The notes under the pieces: model-generated
The model's input: only the letters and a program-made list of their open reading frames with translations
Told to the model about the DNA's origin: nothing
The model's database searches: none
Shown: positions 38,748 through 55,032 of the stretch, one piece after another
Layout of the letters: the number at the start of each line of letters is the position of its first letter
Numbering within the stretch: position 1 is the first letter of the stretch
Position numbers and translations under genes: made by a program
Assembly (NCBI RefSeq): GCF_039727615.1
Contig: NZ_CP152474.1
Location: forward strand, 4,868,898-4,932,897
Reading direction: 5' to 3'
Source: Leclercia sp. S52
GTDB lineage: Bacteria > Pseudomonadota > Gammaproteobacteria > Enterobacterales > Enterobacteriaceae
Length of the DNA: 64,000 bases

Positions 38748-38989
38748 TATGGAATGCTTTATTCATGAAGCGAAACAATAGCTAACTTGTTGTGCGGGCT
38801 GGAGACTTCTCCAAAGGACGCTATATTCCATAGGCAAAGTCCTTTACTCTGCTGTAAAAAGAACCTTTAAACAGCCCGAAACTGGCGAGGTTGCGCGTTT
38901 TACCACCTCTCCATTTTATGGCGCAAAATATGTAGAATTTTCAACGCCAAAGGGTTTTACTTTTCACTCAAATTACAGTCAGGACGTGT

Positions 38990-40357
38990 ATGTTGAATAA
39001 TGCAATGAGCGTGGTCATTCTTGCCGCAGGCAAAGGCACCCGCATGTATTCCGATCTTCCAAAAGTGCTGCACACCCTGGCAGGGAAAGCGATGGTGCAG
39101 CATGTCATTGATGCCGCTAATGAAATGGGCGCAAACCAGGTTCATCTTGTCTACGGTCACGGTGGCGATCTGCTGAAGCAGACGCTGCGTGATGACAAGC
39201 TCAACTGGGTGTTACAGGCAGAACAGTTGGGTACCGGTCACGCCATGCAGCAGGCCGCGCCGTTCTTCTCCGACGACGAAGATATTCTGATGCTTTACGG
39301 CGACGTGCCGCTGATCTCCGTCGAGACGCTGGTTCGCCTGCGTGCCGCGAAGCCGCAGGGCGGTATTGGTCTGCTGACCGTTAAGCTGGACGATCCCTCC
39401 GGTTATGGCCGTATCACCCGTGAAAACGGCAAGGTGACGGGCATTGTCGAGCACAAAGATGCCACCGACGCGCAGCGTGAAATCCAGGAAATTAACACCG
39501 GTATTCTGATCGCCAATGGCGCAGACATGAAACGCTGGCTGTCGCAGTTGAACAATAACAACGCGCAGGGCGAATTCTATATCACCGATATCATCGCGAT
39601 GGCGCATCAGGAAGGGCGTGAGATTGCCGCCGTTCATCCGGCGCGTATCAGCGAAACGGACGGCGTGAATAACCGCCTGCAGCTCTCCCGTCTTGAGCGT
39701 ATTTATCAGTCTGAGCAGGCAGAAAAACTGCTGCTGGCGGGCGTAATGTTGCGCGATCCGTCGCGTTTCGATCTGCGTGGCGTGCTTAATCACGGGCGCG
39801 ACGTCGAGATTGATACTAACGTTATTCTGGAAGGCAACGTAACGCTGGGTAACCGCGTCAAAATTGGCACCGGTTGCGTAATAAAAAACAGCGTGATTGG
39901 CGACGACTGCGAAATCAGCCCTTACAGTGTGGTGGAAGATGCCCACCTGGAAGCCGCCTGTACTATCGGGCCGTTCGCCCGTCTGCGTCCGGGTGCTGAG
40001 CTGCTGGAAGGCGCTCACGTTGGCAACTTCGTTGAAATGAAAAAAGCGCGTCTGGGCAAGGGCTCTAAAGCCGGTCATCTGACCTATCTGGGCGATGCGG
40101 AGATTGGCGATAACGTTAACATCGGCGCCGGAACTATCACCTGCAACTACGACGGCGCGAACAAGTTTAAAACCATCATTGGCGACGACGTGTTTGTCGG
40201 ATCCGATTCGCAGCTGGTGGCGCCCGTGACTATCGGTAAAGGCGTGACCATTGCCGCGGGCACGACCGTGACGCGCGATGTGGCGGAAAATGAGCTGGTC
40301 ATCAGCCGCGTGCCACAGGTTCACAAGCAGGGCTGGAAACGCCCGGTGAAGAAGTAA
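38990..40357 (+). CDS. glmU: Bifunctional GlcNAc-1-P uridyltransferase / GlcN-1-P acetyltransferase
   Basis: Makes UDP-GlcNAc for peptidoglycan and LPS in two steps. The N-terminal nucleotidyltransferase domain has LAAGKGTRM at about residues 11-19 and LYGDVPLIS. The C-terminal left-handed beta-helix shows hexapeptide repeats and the YDGANKFKT acetyltransferase segment. It has 455 residues (E. coli 456). The ATG at 38990 follows AGGA. It is upstream of glmS in the usual glmUS operon. Confidence 0.98.
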   Translation: MLNNAMSVVILAAGKGTRMYSDLPKVLHTLAGKAMVQHVIDAANEMGANQVHLVYGHGGDLLKQTLRDDKLNWVLQAEQLGTGHAMQQAAPFFSDDEDILMLYGDVPLISVETLVRLRAAKPQGGIGLLTVKLDDPSGYGRITRENGKVTGIVEHKDATDAQREIQEINTGILIANGADMKRWLSQLNNNNAQGEFYITDIIAMAHQEGREIAAVHPARISETDGVNNRLQLSRLERIYQSEQAEKLLLAGVMLRDPSRFDLRGVLNHGRDVEIDTNVILEGNVTLGNRVKIGTGCVIKNSVIGDDCEISPYSVVEDAHLEAACTIGPFARLRPGAELLEGAHVGNFVEMKKARLGKGSKAGHLTYLGDAEIGDNVNIGAGTITCNYDGANKFKTIIGDDVFVGSDSQLVAPVTIGKGVTIAAGTTVTRDVAENELVISRVPQVHKQGWKRPVKK

Positions 40358-40512
40358 AAGCATTTTCGGGATGAGGGGATAACATAATCCCCCCTCCCAT
40401 AAGCAGTACCCATAAATATAACCCCACTCTCTACAAGGCTCGGGGCGCCCGAAAAGGGCACATACAGGTCAGCGACAACGCAGGCGAAAGCCTCTATTCG
40501 GAATCTAAAACT
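40358..40512 (+). promoter_or_regulatory. glmU-glmS intercistronic leader
   Basis: This 155-base spacer includes an imperfect hairpin (CGGGATGAGGGGATAA...ATCCCCCC) and a CGGGGCGCCCG palindrome. In E. coli the corresponding leader is cut by RNase E and paired by sRNA GlmZ to activate glmS. I cannot see the exact pairing here. A GlmS ribozyme, which is a Gram-positive feature, is not evident. Confidence 0.4.
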
Positions 40513-42342
40513 ATGTGTGGAATTGTTGGCGCAGTCGCGCAGCGTGATATTGCTGAAATCCTTCTCGAAGGGTTACGTCGTCTGGAATACCGTGGTTACG
40601 ACTCTGCCGGTCTGGCAGTGGTCGATGCAGAAGGGCACATGACCCGCCTGCGTCGCCTCGGTAAAGTAAACATGCTGTCCCAGGCCGCGGAAGAAACCCC
40701 GCTGCACGGTGGCACAGGCATTGCCCATACTCGTTGGGCGACCCACGGTGAACCTTCTGAAGGCAACGCCCACCCGCATGTCTCTGAACACATTGTGGTG
40801 GTGCATAACGGCATCATCGAAAACCACGAGCCGCTGCGCGAAATACTCACTGAGCGCGGCTATACCTTCGTGTCAGAAACCGACACCGAAGTGATCGCTC
40901 ACCTGGTTCACTGGGAGCTGGAGCAGGGCGGTACGCTGCGTGAAGCCGTACTGCGTGCAATCCCCCAGCTGCGCGGCGCCTACGGCACCGTGATCATGGA
41001 CAGCCGTGACCCGTCCACCCTGCTGGCCGCCCGCTCGGGCAGCCCGATGGTGATTGGTCTGGGGATGGGCGAGAACTTTATCGCCTCCGATCAGCTGGCG
41101 CTGCTGCCGGTGACCCGCCGCTTTATCTTCATGGAAGAGGGCGACATTGCGGAAGTGACCCGTCGTGACGTGAAGATCTTTGATAAATCGGGTGCGCCGG
41201 TTAAACGTCAGGATATCGAATCCAACCTGCAGTACGACGCGGGTGACAAAGGTGCTTACCGTCACTACATGCAGAAAGAGATCTACGAGCAGCCAAACGC
41301 CATCAAAAACACCCTGACCGGGCGTATCAGCCACGGTGAGGTGGATCTGAGCGAGCTGGGTGCTAACGCCAACGAGATGCTGGCTAACGTCGAGCATATT
41401 CAGATCGTGGCCTGCGGTACCTCTTACAACTCCGGTATGGTCTCCCGCTACTGGTTTGAAGCCCTGGCTGGCGTGCCGTGCGACGTGGAAATCGCCTCTG
41501 AATTCCGCTATCGCAAATCGGCCGTACGCCGTAACAGCCTGATGATCACCCTGTCGCAGTCCGGTGAAACCGCCGACACCCTGGCGGCGCTGCGTCTGTC
41601 CAAAGAGCTGGGTTACCTTGGTTCGCTGGCGATCTGTAACGTGCCGGGCTCCTCTCTGGTACGTGAATCCGATCTGGCGCTGATGACCAAAGCCGGCACT
41701 GAAATCGGTGTGGCCTCCACCAAAGCGTTCACCACCCAGCTGACGGTTCTGCTGATGCTGGTGGCGAAACTGGCCCGTCTGAAAGGCCAGGATGCCTCTG
41801 TTGAGCGTGACATCGTACACGGCCTGCAGGCGCTGCCGAGCCGTATTGAGCAGATGCTCTCTCAGGACAAACGCATTGAAGCGCTGGCGGAATCCTTCTC
41901 CGACAAGCATCACGCCCTGTTCCTCGGTCGTGGCGATCAGTACCCGATCGCGCTGGAAGGTGCCCTGAAGCTGAAAGAGATCTCCTACATCCACGCGGAA
42001 GCCTACGCCGCAGGCGAGCTGAAACACGGCCCGCTGGCGCTGATTGACGCGGATATGCCGGTTATCGTGGTGGCACCTAACAACGAACTGCTGGAAAAAC
42101 TGAAATCCAACATCGAAGAAGTCCGCGCCCGTGGCGGCGTTCTGTTTGTCTTCGCCGATAAAGATGCCGGTTTCGTCAGCAGCGACAACATGCACATCAT
42201 CGAGATGCCGCATGTGGAAGAGGTGATTGCGCCGATCTTCTATACCGTACCGCTGCAGCTGCTGGCGTATCACGTCGCGCTGATCAAAGGCACCGACGTT
42301 GACCAGCCGCGTAACCTGGCGAAGTCCGTTACCGTAGAGTAA
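40513..42342 (+). CDS. glmS: Glutamine-fructose-6-phosphate aminotransferase
   Basis: Forms glucosamine 6-phosphate from fructose 6-phosphate and glutamine, the first step to UDP-GlcNAc. It has 609 residues, as in E. coli. The N-terminal nucleophile Cys follows the initiator ([12 protein letters not shown]). The two SIS domains include CGTSYNSGM and SQSGETADT, and the C-terminus KSVTVE is conserved. Confidence 0.99.
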   Translation: MCGIVGAVAQRDIAEILLEGLRRLEYRGYDSAGLAVVDAEGHMTRLRRLGKVNMLSQAAEETPLHGGTGIAHTRWATHGEPSEGNAHPHVSEHIVVVHNGIIENHEPLREILTERGYTFVSETDTEVIAHLVHWELEQGGTLREAVLRAIPQLRGAYGTVIMDSRDPSTLLAARSGSPMVIGLGMGENFIASDQLALLPVTRRFIFMEEGDIAEVTRRDVKIFDKSGAPVKRQDIESNLQYDAGDKGAYRHYMQKEIYEQPNAIKNTLTGRISHGEVDLSELGANANEMLANVEHIQIVACGTSYNSGMVSRYWFEALAGVPCDVEIASEFRYRKSAVRRNSLMITLSQSGETADTLAALRLSKELGYLGSLAICNVPGSSLVRESDLALMTKAGTEIGVASTKAFTTQLTVLLMLVAKLARLKGQDASVERDIVHGLQALPSRIEQMLSQDKRIEALAESFSDKHHALFLGRGDQYPIALEGALKLKEISYIHAEAYAAGELKHGPLALIDADMPVIVVAPNNELLEKLKSNIEEVRARGGVLFVFADKDAGFVSSDNMHIIEMPHVEEVIAPIFYTVPLQLLAYHVALIKGTDVDQPRNLAKSVTVE

Positions 42343-42351
42343 TCCCTTCAG

Positions 42352-42378
42352 GCTCCACCTTCGGGTGGAGCTTTTTTA
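42352..42378 (+). terminator. glmS terminator
   Basis: The eight-pair stem GCTCCACC/GGTGGAGC with tetraloop TTCG is followed by TTTTTT, ten bases after the glmS stop. Confidence 0.93.
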
Positions 42379-42525
42379 TCCGCGTTTTTTAATGACAAAC
42401 TGTCATCTTCAGCTAACTTTTTCAGTGTCACAGAAAGAAAATTTTTCTGAAATCTTAGCGTCATAATCATATTTAACCTGCTGATATTTAATATCTATTT
42501 TAACTTTCCTAAAGCGAAATTCTCG

Positions 42526-42565
42526 CTGTCATAAAACTGTCATAATTCGTACATTTATCTGTCAC
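42526..42565 (+). promoter_or_regulatory. Tandem PHO boxes upstream of pstS
   Basis: CTGTCATAAAACTGTCAT (42526-42543) is an exact PhoB-binding 18-mer. A second, weaker box (CGTACATTTATCTGTCAC, 42548-42565) begins 22 bases later, the standard PhoB repeat spacing. Phosphate starvation control through PhoR-PhoB follows. Confidence 0.9.
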
Positions 42566-42599
42566 TTCTTTGTCCTATTTTGCTCATCGTAGCCACTAA

Positions 42600-43673
<1,074 letters not shown>

Positions 43674-43689
43674 TTTAGCATTCTGACGA

Positions 43690-43772
43690 AAATGGCGGGT
43701 GGCGCTGGCGCTTACCCGCCCTACGGTTCCGACTGTAGGCCGGATAAGCGCCAGCGCCATCCGGCGATTTCG
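43690..43772. repeat. REP pair between pstS and pstC
   Basis: Two inverted REP units (GGCGGGTGGCGCTGGCGCTT...ACCCGCCCTAC and GTAGGCCGGATAAGCGCCAG...CATCCGGCG) occupy the pstS-pstC gap. They probably account for the higher pstS message level relative to the permease genes. Confidence 0.8.
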
Positions 43773-43796
43773 TAAACGCGTTCAACAGAAGAGTAA

Positions 43797-45650
<1,854 letters not shown>

Positions 45651-45685
45651 TTATTGACGGCGTGGCACACTGCGGCGCCGGATGA

Positions 45686-46471
<786 letters not shown>

Positions 46472-46485
46472 TTCAGGAGTGCGCA

Positions 46486-47211
46486 ATGGATAATCTCAAT
46501 CTTAACAAACACATTTCCGGCCAGTTTAACGCCGAGCTGGAAAGCATCCGCACCCAGGTGATGACCATGGGCGGAATGGTCGAGCAGCAGCTTTCTGACG
46601 CCATCACCGCCATGCACAACCAGGACAGCGAGCTGGCGAAGCGCGTGGTGGAAGGCGACAAACACGTCAACATGATGGAAGTGGCGATCGACGAAGCCTG
46701 CGTGCGCATCATCGCCAAGCGTCAGCCGACGGCGAGCGACCTGCGTCTGGTGATGGCGATCATCAAAACCATCGCTGAGCTGGAACGTATTGGCGACGTG
46801 GCGGATAAAATCTGCCGCACCGCGCTGGAGAAGTTCTCCCAGCAGCACCAGCCGCTGCTGGTCAGCCTGGAGTCGCTGGGTCGTCACACCGTGCAGATGC
46901 TGCACGACGTGCTGGATGCCTTTGCGCGTATGGATCTGGATGAAGCGGTGCGTATCTACCGTGAAGACAAGAAGGTCGACCAGGAGTACGAAGGCATTGT
47001 GCGTCAGCTGATGACCTACATGATGGAAGACACGCGCACCATTCCAAGCGTTCTGACCGCCCTGTTCTGCGCCCGCTCCATTGAGCGTATCGGTGACCGT
47101 TGCCAGAACATCTGCGAATACATCTTCTACTTCGTGAAGGGTCAGGATTTCCGTCACGTCGGTGGGGATGAGCTGGACAAAATGCTCGCCGGAAAAGATC
47201 CGAAAGAGTAA
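46486..47211 (+). CDS. phoU: Phosphate signalling protein PhoU
   Basis: Links Pst transport activity to PhoR, keeping the Pho regulon off when phosphate is plentiful. Its 241 residues form two repeated three-helix bundles with metal-binding acidic motifs ([12 protein letters not shown] and [12 protein letters not shown]). It is the last gene of pstSCAB-phoU. Confidence 0.98.
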   Translation: MDNLNLNKHISGQFNAELESIRTQVMTMGGMVEQQLSDAITAMHNQDSELAKRVVEGDKHVNMMEVAIDEACVRIIAKRQPTASDLRLVMAIIKTIAELERIGDVADKICRTALEKFSQQHQPLLVSLESLGRHTVQMLHDVLDAFARMDLDEAVRIYREDKKVDQEYEGIVRQLMTYMMEDTRTIPSVLTALFCARSIERIGDRCQNICEYIFYFVKGQDFRHVGGDELDKMLAGKDPKE

Positions 47212-47220
47212 TTTCTCCCG

Positions 47221-47246
47221 TAACGCCAGCTTTGCTGGCGTTATAT
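47221..47246 (+). terminator. pst-phoU operon terminator
   Basis: The nine-pair stem AACGCCAGC/GCTGGCGTT has a three-base loop and a weak, A-interrupted U-tract, starting ten bases after phoU. Confidence 0.75.
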
Positions 47247-47399
47247 TTAAATATCAATATATTTCTTCTGCGAATAACTCTTTTATTTCCAGCGCAATAA
47301 CATTGCCTTCAGTCACATTTCACTCTTTTCCCGGTTGTTTTCTTTTCTCTTCTCACCTAAAACATGCCGATATTAACGCGAGCCACAGAAATACGTTAA

Positions 47400-49079
<1,680 letters not shown>

Positions 49080-49092
49080 CCGGATCGCATAA

Positions 49093-50274
<1,182 letters not shown>

Positions 50275-50275
50275 C

Positions 50276-50311
50276 AAAAAGCCGTAAAGCGACTCGCTTT
50301 ACGGCTTAACT
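50276..50311. terminator. Bidirectional terminator between yieL and yieH
   Basis: An eleven-pair stem GCCGTAAAGCG/CGCTTTACGGC is preceded by AAAAA and followed by TTAACTGTTTT, suitable for both convergent genes. Confidence 0.85.
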
Positions 50312-50314
50312 GTT

Positions 50315-50980
50315 TTAGCGGGTAAGGTGCCAGCCGCGCGCCTTCCACAGTTCCGGCAGCTGGGCCAGATCGGTAAAGGTCGTTACCTTCGGATGGTCAA
50401 GCGGCGGGTTGTGCGGATCGGCGCAGAAGTAGAACACCTCCATGCCCGCGGCAATCCCCGCCTGCGCGCCTGCGCTGGAGTCATCCACCAGGATGCAGTT
50501 CTCCACGTTGACGTTCATCGCTTTCGCCGCGTGGAACATCATGGCCGGATCGGGTTTCCAGCGCTGGATATCGTAGCCGCTGAACAGTTTTTCCGGGAAA
50601 TGGTGCAGCATCTGCAGCTTGCCAAGAGAGTGCTGCATTTTGCTCACCGGGCCGTTAGAGACCACGCACATCGGCACCGCCATCGCATCCAGCAGGGCGC
50701 TGGCACCCGCGATGGCTTCCAGTTCGGAGTCGAAGAGGCGTGCGACCTCGGCGCGGTAAACAGGCTCCAGATCCGCTTTCGCGAGGCTGACGCCGTGTTC
50801 GGCGTTAATGATGTCGATGATTTCGTAGAGCTTCACGCCCTTAAAGCGTTTGAACGTCTCTTCGAGATCGAGCGTGATACCAAATTCCTGGAACATGGTG
50901 ACATACGCCCGGGAACAGATGACCTCACTGTCGACCAGCGTACCGTCGCAGTCGAAAAATACTGCATCAATCTGAGACAT
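50315..50980 (-). CDS. yieH: HAD-family sugar-phosphatase-like protein YieH
   Basis: A haloacid-dehalogenase superfamily phosphatase, reported in E. coli to act on 6-phosphogluconate and other phosphates. The nucleophile motif FFDCDGTLVDSE lies at residues 7-18, VVSNGP is motif II and WKPDP...ILVDDSSAG are motifs III and IV. The ATG at 50980, after AAAGGGAA, gives 221 residues, as in E. coli; a longer upstream frame lies in the divergent adeP promoter. Confidence 0.94.
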   Translation of the reverse strand: MSQIDAVFFDCDGTLVDSEVICSRAYVTMFQEFGITLDLEETFKRFKGVKLYEIIDIINAEHGVSLAKADLEPVYRAEVARLFDSELEAIAGASALLDAMAVPMCVVSNGPVSKMQHSLGKLQMLHHFPEKLFSGYDIQRWKPDPAMMFHAAKAMNVNVENCILVDDSSAGAQAGIAAGMEVFYFCADPHNPPLDHPKVTTFTDLAQLPELWKARGWHLTR

Positions 50981-51031
50981 GCATTTCCCTTTCTTAACAA
51001 GTTTAACGTTTACGTAGCGCATAACATTGAG

Positions 51032-51047
51032 ACGCAATCGTTGCCGT
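51032..51047. promoter_or_regulatory. PurR-like operator between yieH and adeP
   Basis: ACGCAATCGTTGCCGT matches the PurR consensus ANGCAANCGNTTNCNT with one mismatch. It lies about 100 bases before adeP, an adenine permease gene known to be in the E. coli PurR regulon. Confidence 0.65.
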
Positions 51048-51149
51048 ATAAGCAAATTCAATGAAAAAAAAGTGCCTCTCAACCGCCCCTATTGTCGCAT
51101 TTTGGTATAGGATAGCGACGAATTTTCCCTCCTTGTTCGGAAATAGATG

Positions 51150-52484
51150 ATGAGTCAACAACACACTACCCAGTCGTCTGGCGCGGGTTTGCTTGAGCGC
51201 GTGTTTAAACTGCGCGAGCACGGCACGACGGCACGCACCGAAGTGATCGCCGGTTTCACCACCTTCCTGACGATGGTCTATATCGTTTTCGTGAACCCAC
51301 AAATTCTGGGCGTTGCTGGCATGGATACCAGCGCCGTCTTCGTGACGACCTGTCTGATCGCCGCCTTCGGCAGCATCCTGATGGGGCTGTTTGCTAACCT
51401 GCCGGTTGCTCTGGCACCCGCGATGGGTCTGAACGCCTTCTTCGCCTTCGTCGTGGTTCAGGCGATGGGCCTGCCGTGGCAGGTGGGGATGGGCGCTATC
51501 TTCTGGGGTGCCGTTGGTCTGCTGATCCTGACCATTTTCCGCGTGCGTTACTGGATGATTGCCAATATCCCGGTCAGCCTGCGCGTGGGCATCACCAGCG
51601 GTATCGGTCTGTTCATCGGCATGATGGGGCTGAAAAACGCCGGTGTGATCGTGGCAAACCCGGAAACCCTGGTCAGCATCGGTAAGCTGACCTCCCACAG
51701 CGTGCTGCTGGGCGTGCTGGGCTTCTTCATCATCGCGATCCTGGCCTCACGCAATATCCACGCGGCGGTGCTGGTCTCCATTATCGTCACCACCCTGCTG
51801 GGCTGGATGCTGGGCGATGTGCACTACAACGGCATCGTCTCCGCGCCGCCGAGCGTGACCACCGTGATTGGCCATGTCGATCTGGCGGGCTCGCTGAACC
51901 TGGGCCTGGCCGGGGTGATCTTCTCCTTCATGCTGGTGAACCTGTTTGACTCCTCCGGAACGCTGATTGGCGTCACCGATAAAGCCGGTCTGGCGGATGA
52001 GAAGGGCAAATTCCCGCGCATGAAGCAGGCGCTGTTCGTGGACAGTATCTCGTCCGTGACCGGCTCCTTTATCGGCACCTCGTCCGTGACCGCCTACATC
52101 GAATCCTCTTCCGGGGTCTCCGTCGGTGGCCGTACCGGTCTGACTGCGGTCGTGGTTGGCCTGCTGTTCCTGCTGGTGATCTTCCTTTCACCGCTGGCGG
52201 GCATGGTGCCGCCGTACGCGGCCGCTGGCGCGCTGATCTACGTGGGCGTGCTGATGACCTCCAGCCTGTCGCGCGTGAAGTGGGACGACCTGACTGAAGC
52301 AGTTCCGGCGTTTATTACCGCCGTGATGATGCCGTTCAGCTTCTCCATCACCGAAGGGATTGCGCTGGGCTTTATCTCTTACTGCGTGATGAAGGCAGGC
52401 ACCGGACGCTGGCGTGAAATCAGCCCGTGCGTGATGGTTGTTGCCCTGCTGTTCGTGCTGAAGATTGCGTTTATTGATGCCTGA
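51150..52484 (+). CDS. adeP: High-affinity adenine permease AdeP (YieG)
   Basis: An NCS2/AzgA-type purine transporter in the inner membrane. It has 444 residues from the ATG at 51150 (MSQQHTTQSSGAG); a directly preceding in-frame ATG at 51147 would add one. The family segments ALAPAMGLNAFFAF, GIGLFIGMMGL and NLFDSSGTLIGV are present, with 12-14 membrane segments. Divergent from yieH. Confidence 0.95.
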   Translation: MSQQHTTQSSGAGLLERVFKLREHGTTARTEVIAGFTTFLTMVYIVFVNPQILGVAGMDTSAVFVTTCLIAAFGSILMGLFANLPVALAPAMGLNAFFAFVVVQAMGLPWQVGMGAIFWGAVGLLILTIFRVRYWMIANIPVSLRVGITSGIGLFIGMMGLKNAGVIVANPETLVSIGKLTSHSVLLGVLGFFIIAILASRNIHAAVLVSIIVTTLLGWMLGDVHYNGIVSAPPSVTTVIGHVDLAGSLNLGLAGVIFSFMLVNLFDSSGTLIGVTDKAGLADEKGKFPRMKQALFVDSISSVTGSFIGTSSVTAYIESSSGVSVGGRTGLTAVVVGLLFLLVIFLSPLAGMVPPYAAAGALIYVGVLMTSSLSRVKWDDLTEAVPAFITAVMMPFSFSITEGIALGFISYCVMKAGTGRWREISPCVMVVALLFVLKIAFIDA

Positions 52485-52493
52485 TAAAAGCAA

Positions 52494-52518
52494 AACGGCA
52501 ACCCTGGGTTGCCGTTTT
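52494..52518 (+). terminator. adeP terminator
   Basis: The stem AACGGCAACC/GGTTGCCGTT, with a three-base loop, is followed by TTT, nine bases after the adeP stop. Confidence 0.88.
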
Positions 52519-52525
52519 TAATGTT

Positions 52526-52566
52526 TTCTCCCTCTCCCTGTGGGAGAGGGCCGGGGTGAGGGCATC
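52526..52566. repeat. CCCTCTCCC/GGGAGAGGG intergenic palindromic repeat
   Basis: CCCTCTCCCTGTGGGAGAGG followed by GCCGGGGTGAGGG is a short palindrome with a G-rich tail. I recognise this as a widespread dispersed intergenic repeat of Enterobacter, Serratia and related genomes. Confidence 0.65.
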
Positions 52567-52591
52567 AGGCCGCACTCCCCCCGCACTCGTC

Positions 52592-53158
52592 TTACGCTTT
52601 AACCCGCTGAATATACTTGCCAAACGCGCTCAGCTGACCGGTCAGATGATCCAGCGTACTCTGGTCAATCACTTCACCCGCCTGCGGGTCGACCTTGTTC
52701 TGAATGATACCGCCCATAAACTCCGGCTTGTTCAATACCATCGCATCCAAGAACACCAGGATCTGGCGCAGATGATACTGGCAGCGTGCGCCGCCGATCG
52801 CCCCCATGGAGCTGGTCTGGATCAGCACGGGTTTACCCGCCAGCGGCTGTTCCGGCAGGCGGGAGAGCCAGTCAATGGCGTTCTTCAGGCCACCCGGCAC
52901 GGAGTAGTTATATTCCGGGGTGACAATCACCACGCCGTCCGCTTCGCGGATCTGCGCTGCCAGCGCTTCTACGGCCGCCGGGAATCCCTCTTCCTGCTGC
53001 ATATCCGCGTCGTACAGCGGAATATCGCCAATCGACGGCAGGGCGCTAATCTCCATGCCCTCTGGCGCCAGCTTCGGCAGCGTGCGGGCAACCATCCCGT
53101 TGAATGAACCCTTGCGCAGGCTTCCCAGTAACGTAACAACCTTTAACGTATCAGACAT
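52592..53158 (-). CDS. chrR: Quinone/chromate reductase ChrR (YieF)
   Basis: An FMN-dependent NAD(P)H quinone reductase that also reduces chromate. It has 188 residues, as in E. coli. The FMN-binding LLGSLRKGSFNGMVART is near residues 10-26, and TPEYNYSVPGGLKNAIDW is the family signature. The ATG at 53158 follows AAGGAG; the longer frame upstream overlaps yieE. Confidence 0.96.
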   Translation of the reverse strand: MSDTLKVVTLLGSLRKGSFNGMVARTLPKLAPEGMEISALPSIGDIPLYDADMQQEEGFPAAVEALAAQIREADGVVIVTPEYNYSVPGGLKNAIDWLSRLPEQPLAGKPVLIQTSSMGAIGGARCQYHLRQILVFLDAMVLNKPEFMGGIIQNKVDPQAGEVIDQSTLDHLTGQLSAFGKYIQRVKA

Positions 53159-53178
53159 CACAACTCCTTCTTGAAAGG

Positions 53179-53925
53179 TCAGGTGAGAATAATCGCTTTT
53201 TCTGCCGGTAAACTGGTCAGGCGCATCAGGCGTGCGGCCGGCTCGTTCGCGCGGGCGGGGACGTCCGGCAGGCTGTGCCATCCGAGGCGGCTGTCGAACT
53301 CCCAAATTTTTAGCCGTTCAATGGCCGGGGTGACGGCGATAGACCAGATCAGGACATCTTCGGCGTCGCTTAAGGCTTCTACCTGTGCGGCTCTCGTGGC
53401 CCGCAGGCGGCCGGAACCCGGTAACAGTTGCACAAGGCTGGCGCAGTCGCTGGCGTCGCCCGAAAGCTTACGGATGCTCTGGCGCAGGGTAATCAGCTGC
53501 GCTCTGGCTTCCTGGGGATCGTTCTGGTTACGCACCCACAGGTTCTCGTTGCTGGAGAGCGGGTAGGCGTCGTGGGCGTGAGTACCGTCCAGGCTGCGGG
53601 GGGCCCGCTGCAGCTCCATATCCAGACCGCAATCGCCTTCTGTGGTCAGCGCCAGGCCCACGATATTGCCGGCGTAGGCAATGGAAAAACGGGGAAGCTC
53701 CGGATCGGCAAACACAGGGCGACCCTCGGGTTCGGTTATCACTTCCGGCAGTTCGCTGGTGCCATAAAGCATAAACAACAGTTCAGCGAGCAGCGCCCGG
53801 GAAGCCAGAAAACGTGTACGGCGATGTTCAGGGTGCTTCCACGCTTCGTTATAACAGGATGAAGAGAGTCTGGTTGAATCCAGCTGCCCCTCGGTCAGCG
53901 TCCCTCTTGCAAAATGCGTAGCCAT
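53179..53925 (-). CDS. yieE: Phosphopantetheinyl-transferase-like protein YieE
   Basis: This 248-residue protein matches E. coli YieE, a predicted 4'-phosphopantetheinyl transferase. The metal-binding GxDxE motif is present in CGLDMELQRA, but the usual downstream W-x-x-K-E-A motif is replaced by ARAQLITLRQSIRKLSGD, so activity is uncertain. An early FLASRALLAELLF segment resembles family motif 1. It lies 20 bases upstream of chrR on the same strand. Confidence 0.88.
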   Translation of the reverse strand: MATHFARGTLTEGQLDSTRLSSSCYNEAWKHPEHRRTRFLASRALLAELLFMLYGTSELPEVITEPEGRPVFADPELPRFSIAYAGNIVGLALTTEGDCGLDMELQRAPRSLDGTHAHDAYPLSSNENLWVRNQNDPQEARAQLITLRQSIRKLSGDASDCASLVQLLPGSGRLRATRAAQVEALSDAEDVLIWSIAVTPAIERLKIWEFDSRLGWHSLPDVPARANEPAARLMRLTSLPAEKAIILT

Positions 53926-54068
53926 TTTTCACTCCATGATAATGGTTAGTCGTCAGGTTAAACGGTTACATGATTATCACTTAACTCGCTTACTGTTTTA
54001 ATGGCTAAATGGGGGTAAGGGAAGTTTTGCGGCGGAACTTTACATTTTCTTAGGCGAAAACAGGGCGG

Positions 54069-55032
54069 CTAGCGCAGCGGCGGGCCGTACAACGCCTTGA
54101 TAGTCTCTCTAAGCCAGAGGATTTTAGGGTTGTGGCTGTTACGCTTATGCCAGATCAGGGTGAAGGGCACGGTGAGCTTCTGCGCCTGCGCCTCATCAAT
54201 GGGGATCGGCAGGGCGATCAGCTTCCGCTGGTGGAGCCGATTATAGTGATGGCAGTAGTGCGGGGCGGTGGCAATGTAGTTATGGCCCGGCTGCGCCGCC
54301 ATAAACATCGACTGTTCAAAGCCGGGCAGGCTCATGGCGATATTGCGCGTACGTCCCATCTCTGTGAGCACTTCATCCAGCGCCCAGGTGTCGCTGCGCT
54401 CCCAGAAGATACTGATATGCGGATAGCGCAGGAAGGTTTCGAGGTTCCACTCCTCCTGCAGCGCGGGATGATCTTCCCGCAGATAGACGCACGGGCGGTC
54501 GCTGAACAGGATTTCGTAGTCAATAAACCACGGCATCAGCTTTAACAGCTCCCGGGAACGGGGATGCGTTTCGCGCCCGGTAAAGCCAAGCTCAACCTCC
54601 CCACGGGTGATGGCGTCCAGCGAATCGTAATCCCAGTGGCGCATCTTCACCGTGGCCTGCGGGTAACGCTGGTTCACCTGCTCCAGCAGGGCGTTGAAGT
54701 GGATTAGCATCAGCGGTGTTTCCGCCGCCAGCTCAAACGTCAGGCCACCGGGGGGAGTCATGGTGGAATTTATCGAGGATCTGGTTGCCAATCTGCATCC
54801 AGTCGGCCAGATCCTGCTCCAGGCTCACCGTCAGCGGCGTCGGCAGCAGCCCCAGCGGGGTCTTCACAAACAGAGGATCGTCAAACCAGTCGCGCAGCTT
54901 CGCCAGCGATTTACTCACCGCGGACGGGGTGACGTTCATCCGTTTCGCGGCTTTGGTAACGCTGCGTTCCTGCAGCAAAAGCTGCAGGCACAGCAACAGG
55001 TTAAGATCGAGACTGCTGAGGGGCTTCTTCAT
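54069..55032 (-). pseudogene. yidZ: LysR-family regulator YidZ, frameshifted at a poly-C run
   Basis: From ATG 55032 ([20 protein letters not shown]) an N-terminal LysR helix-turn-helix ([21 protein letters not shown]) is followed by a break at [16 protein letters not shown]. The effector domain resumes in another frame at [13 protein letters not shown] and runs to 54069. Six G on the plus strand (54750-54755) cause this. Five restore 320 residues (E. coli 319). E. coli YidZ has been linked to nitric-oxide resistance. The start overlaps the end of mdtL by 32 bases. Confidence 0.85.

Noticed and set aside
40873..42273. 466-codon frame antisense to glmS
   Set aside because: Shadow ORF; low-complexity His/Gln/Arg composition and no family resemblance.
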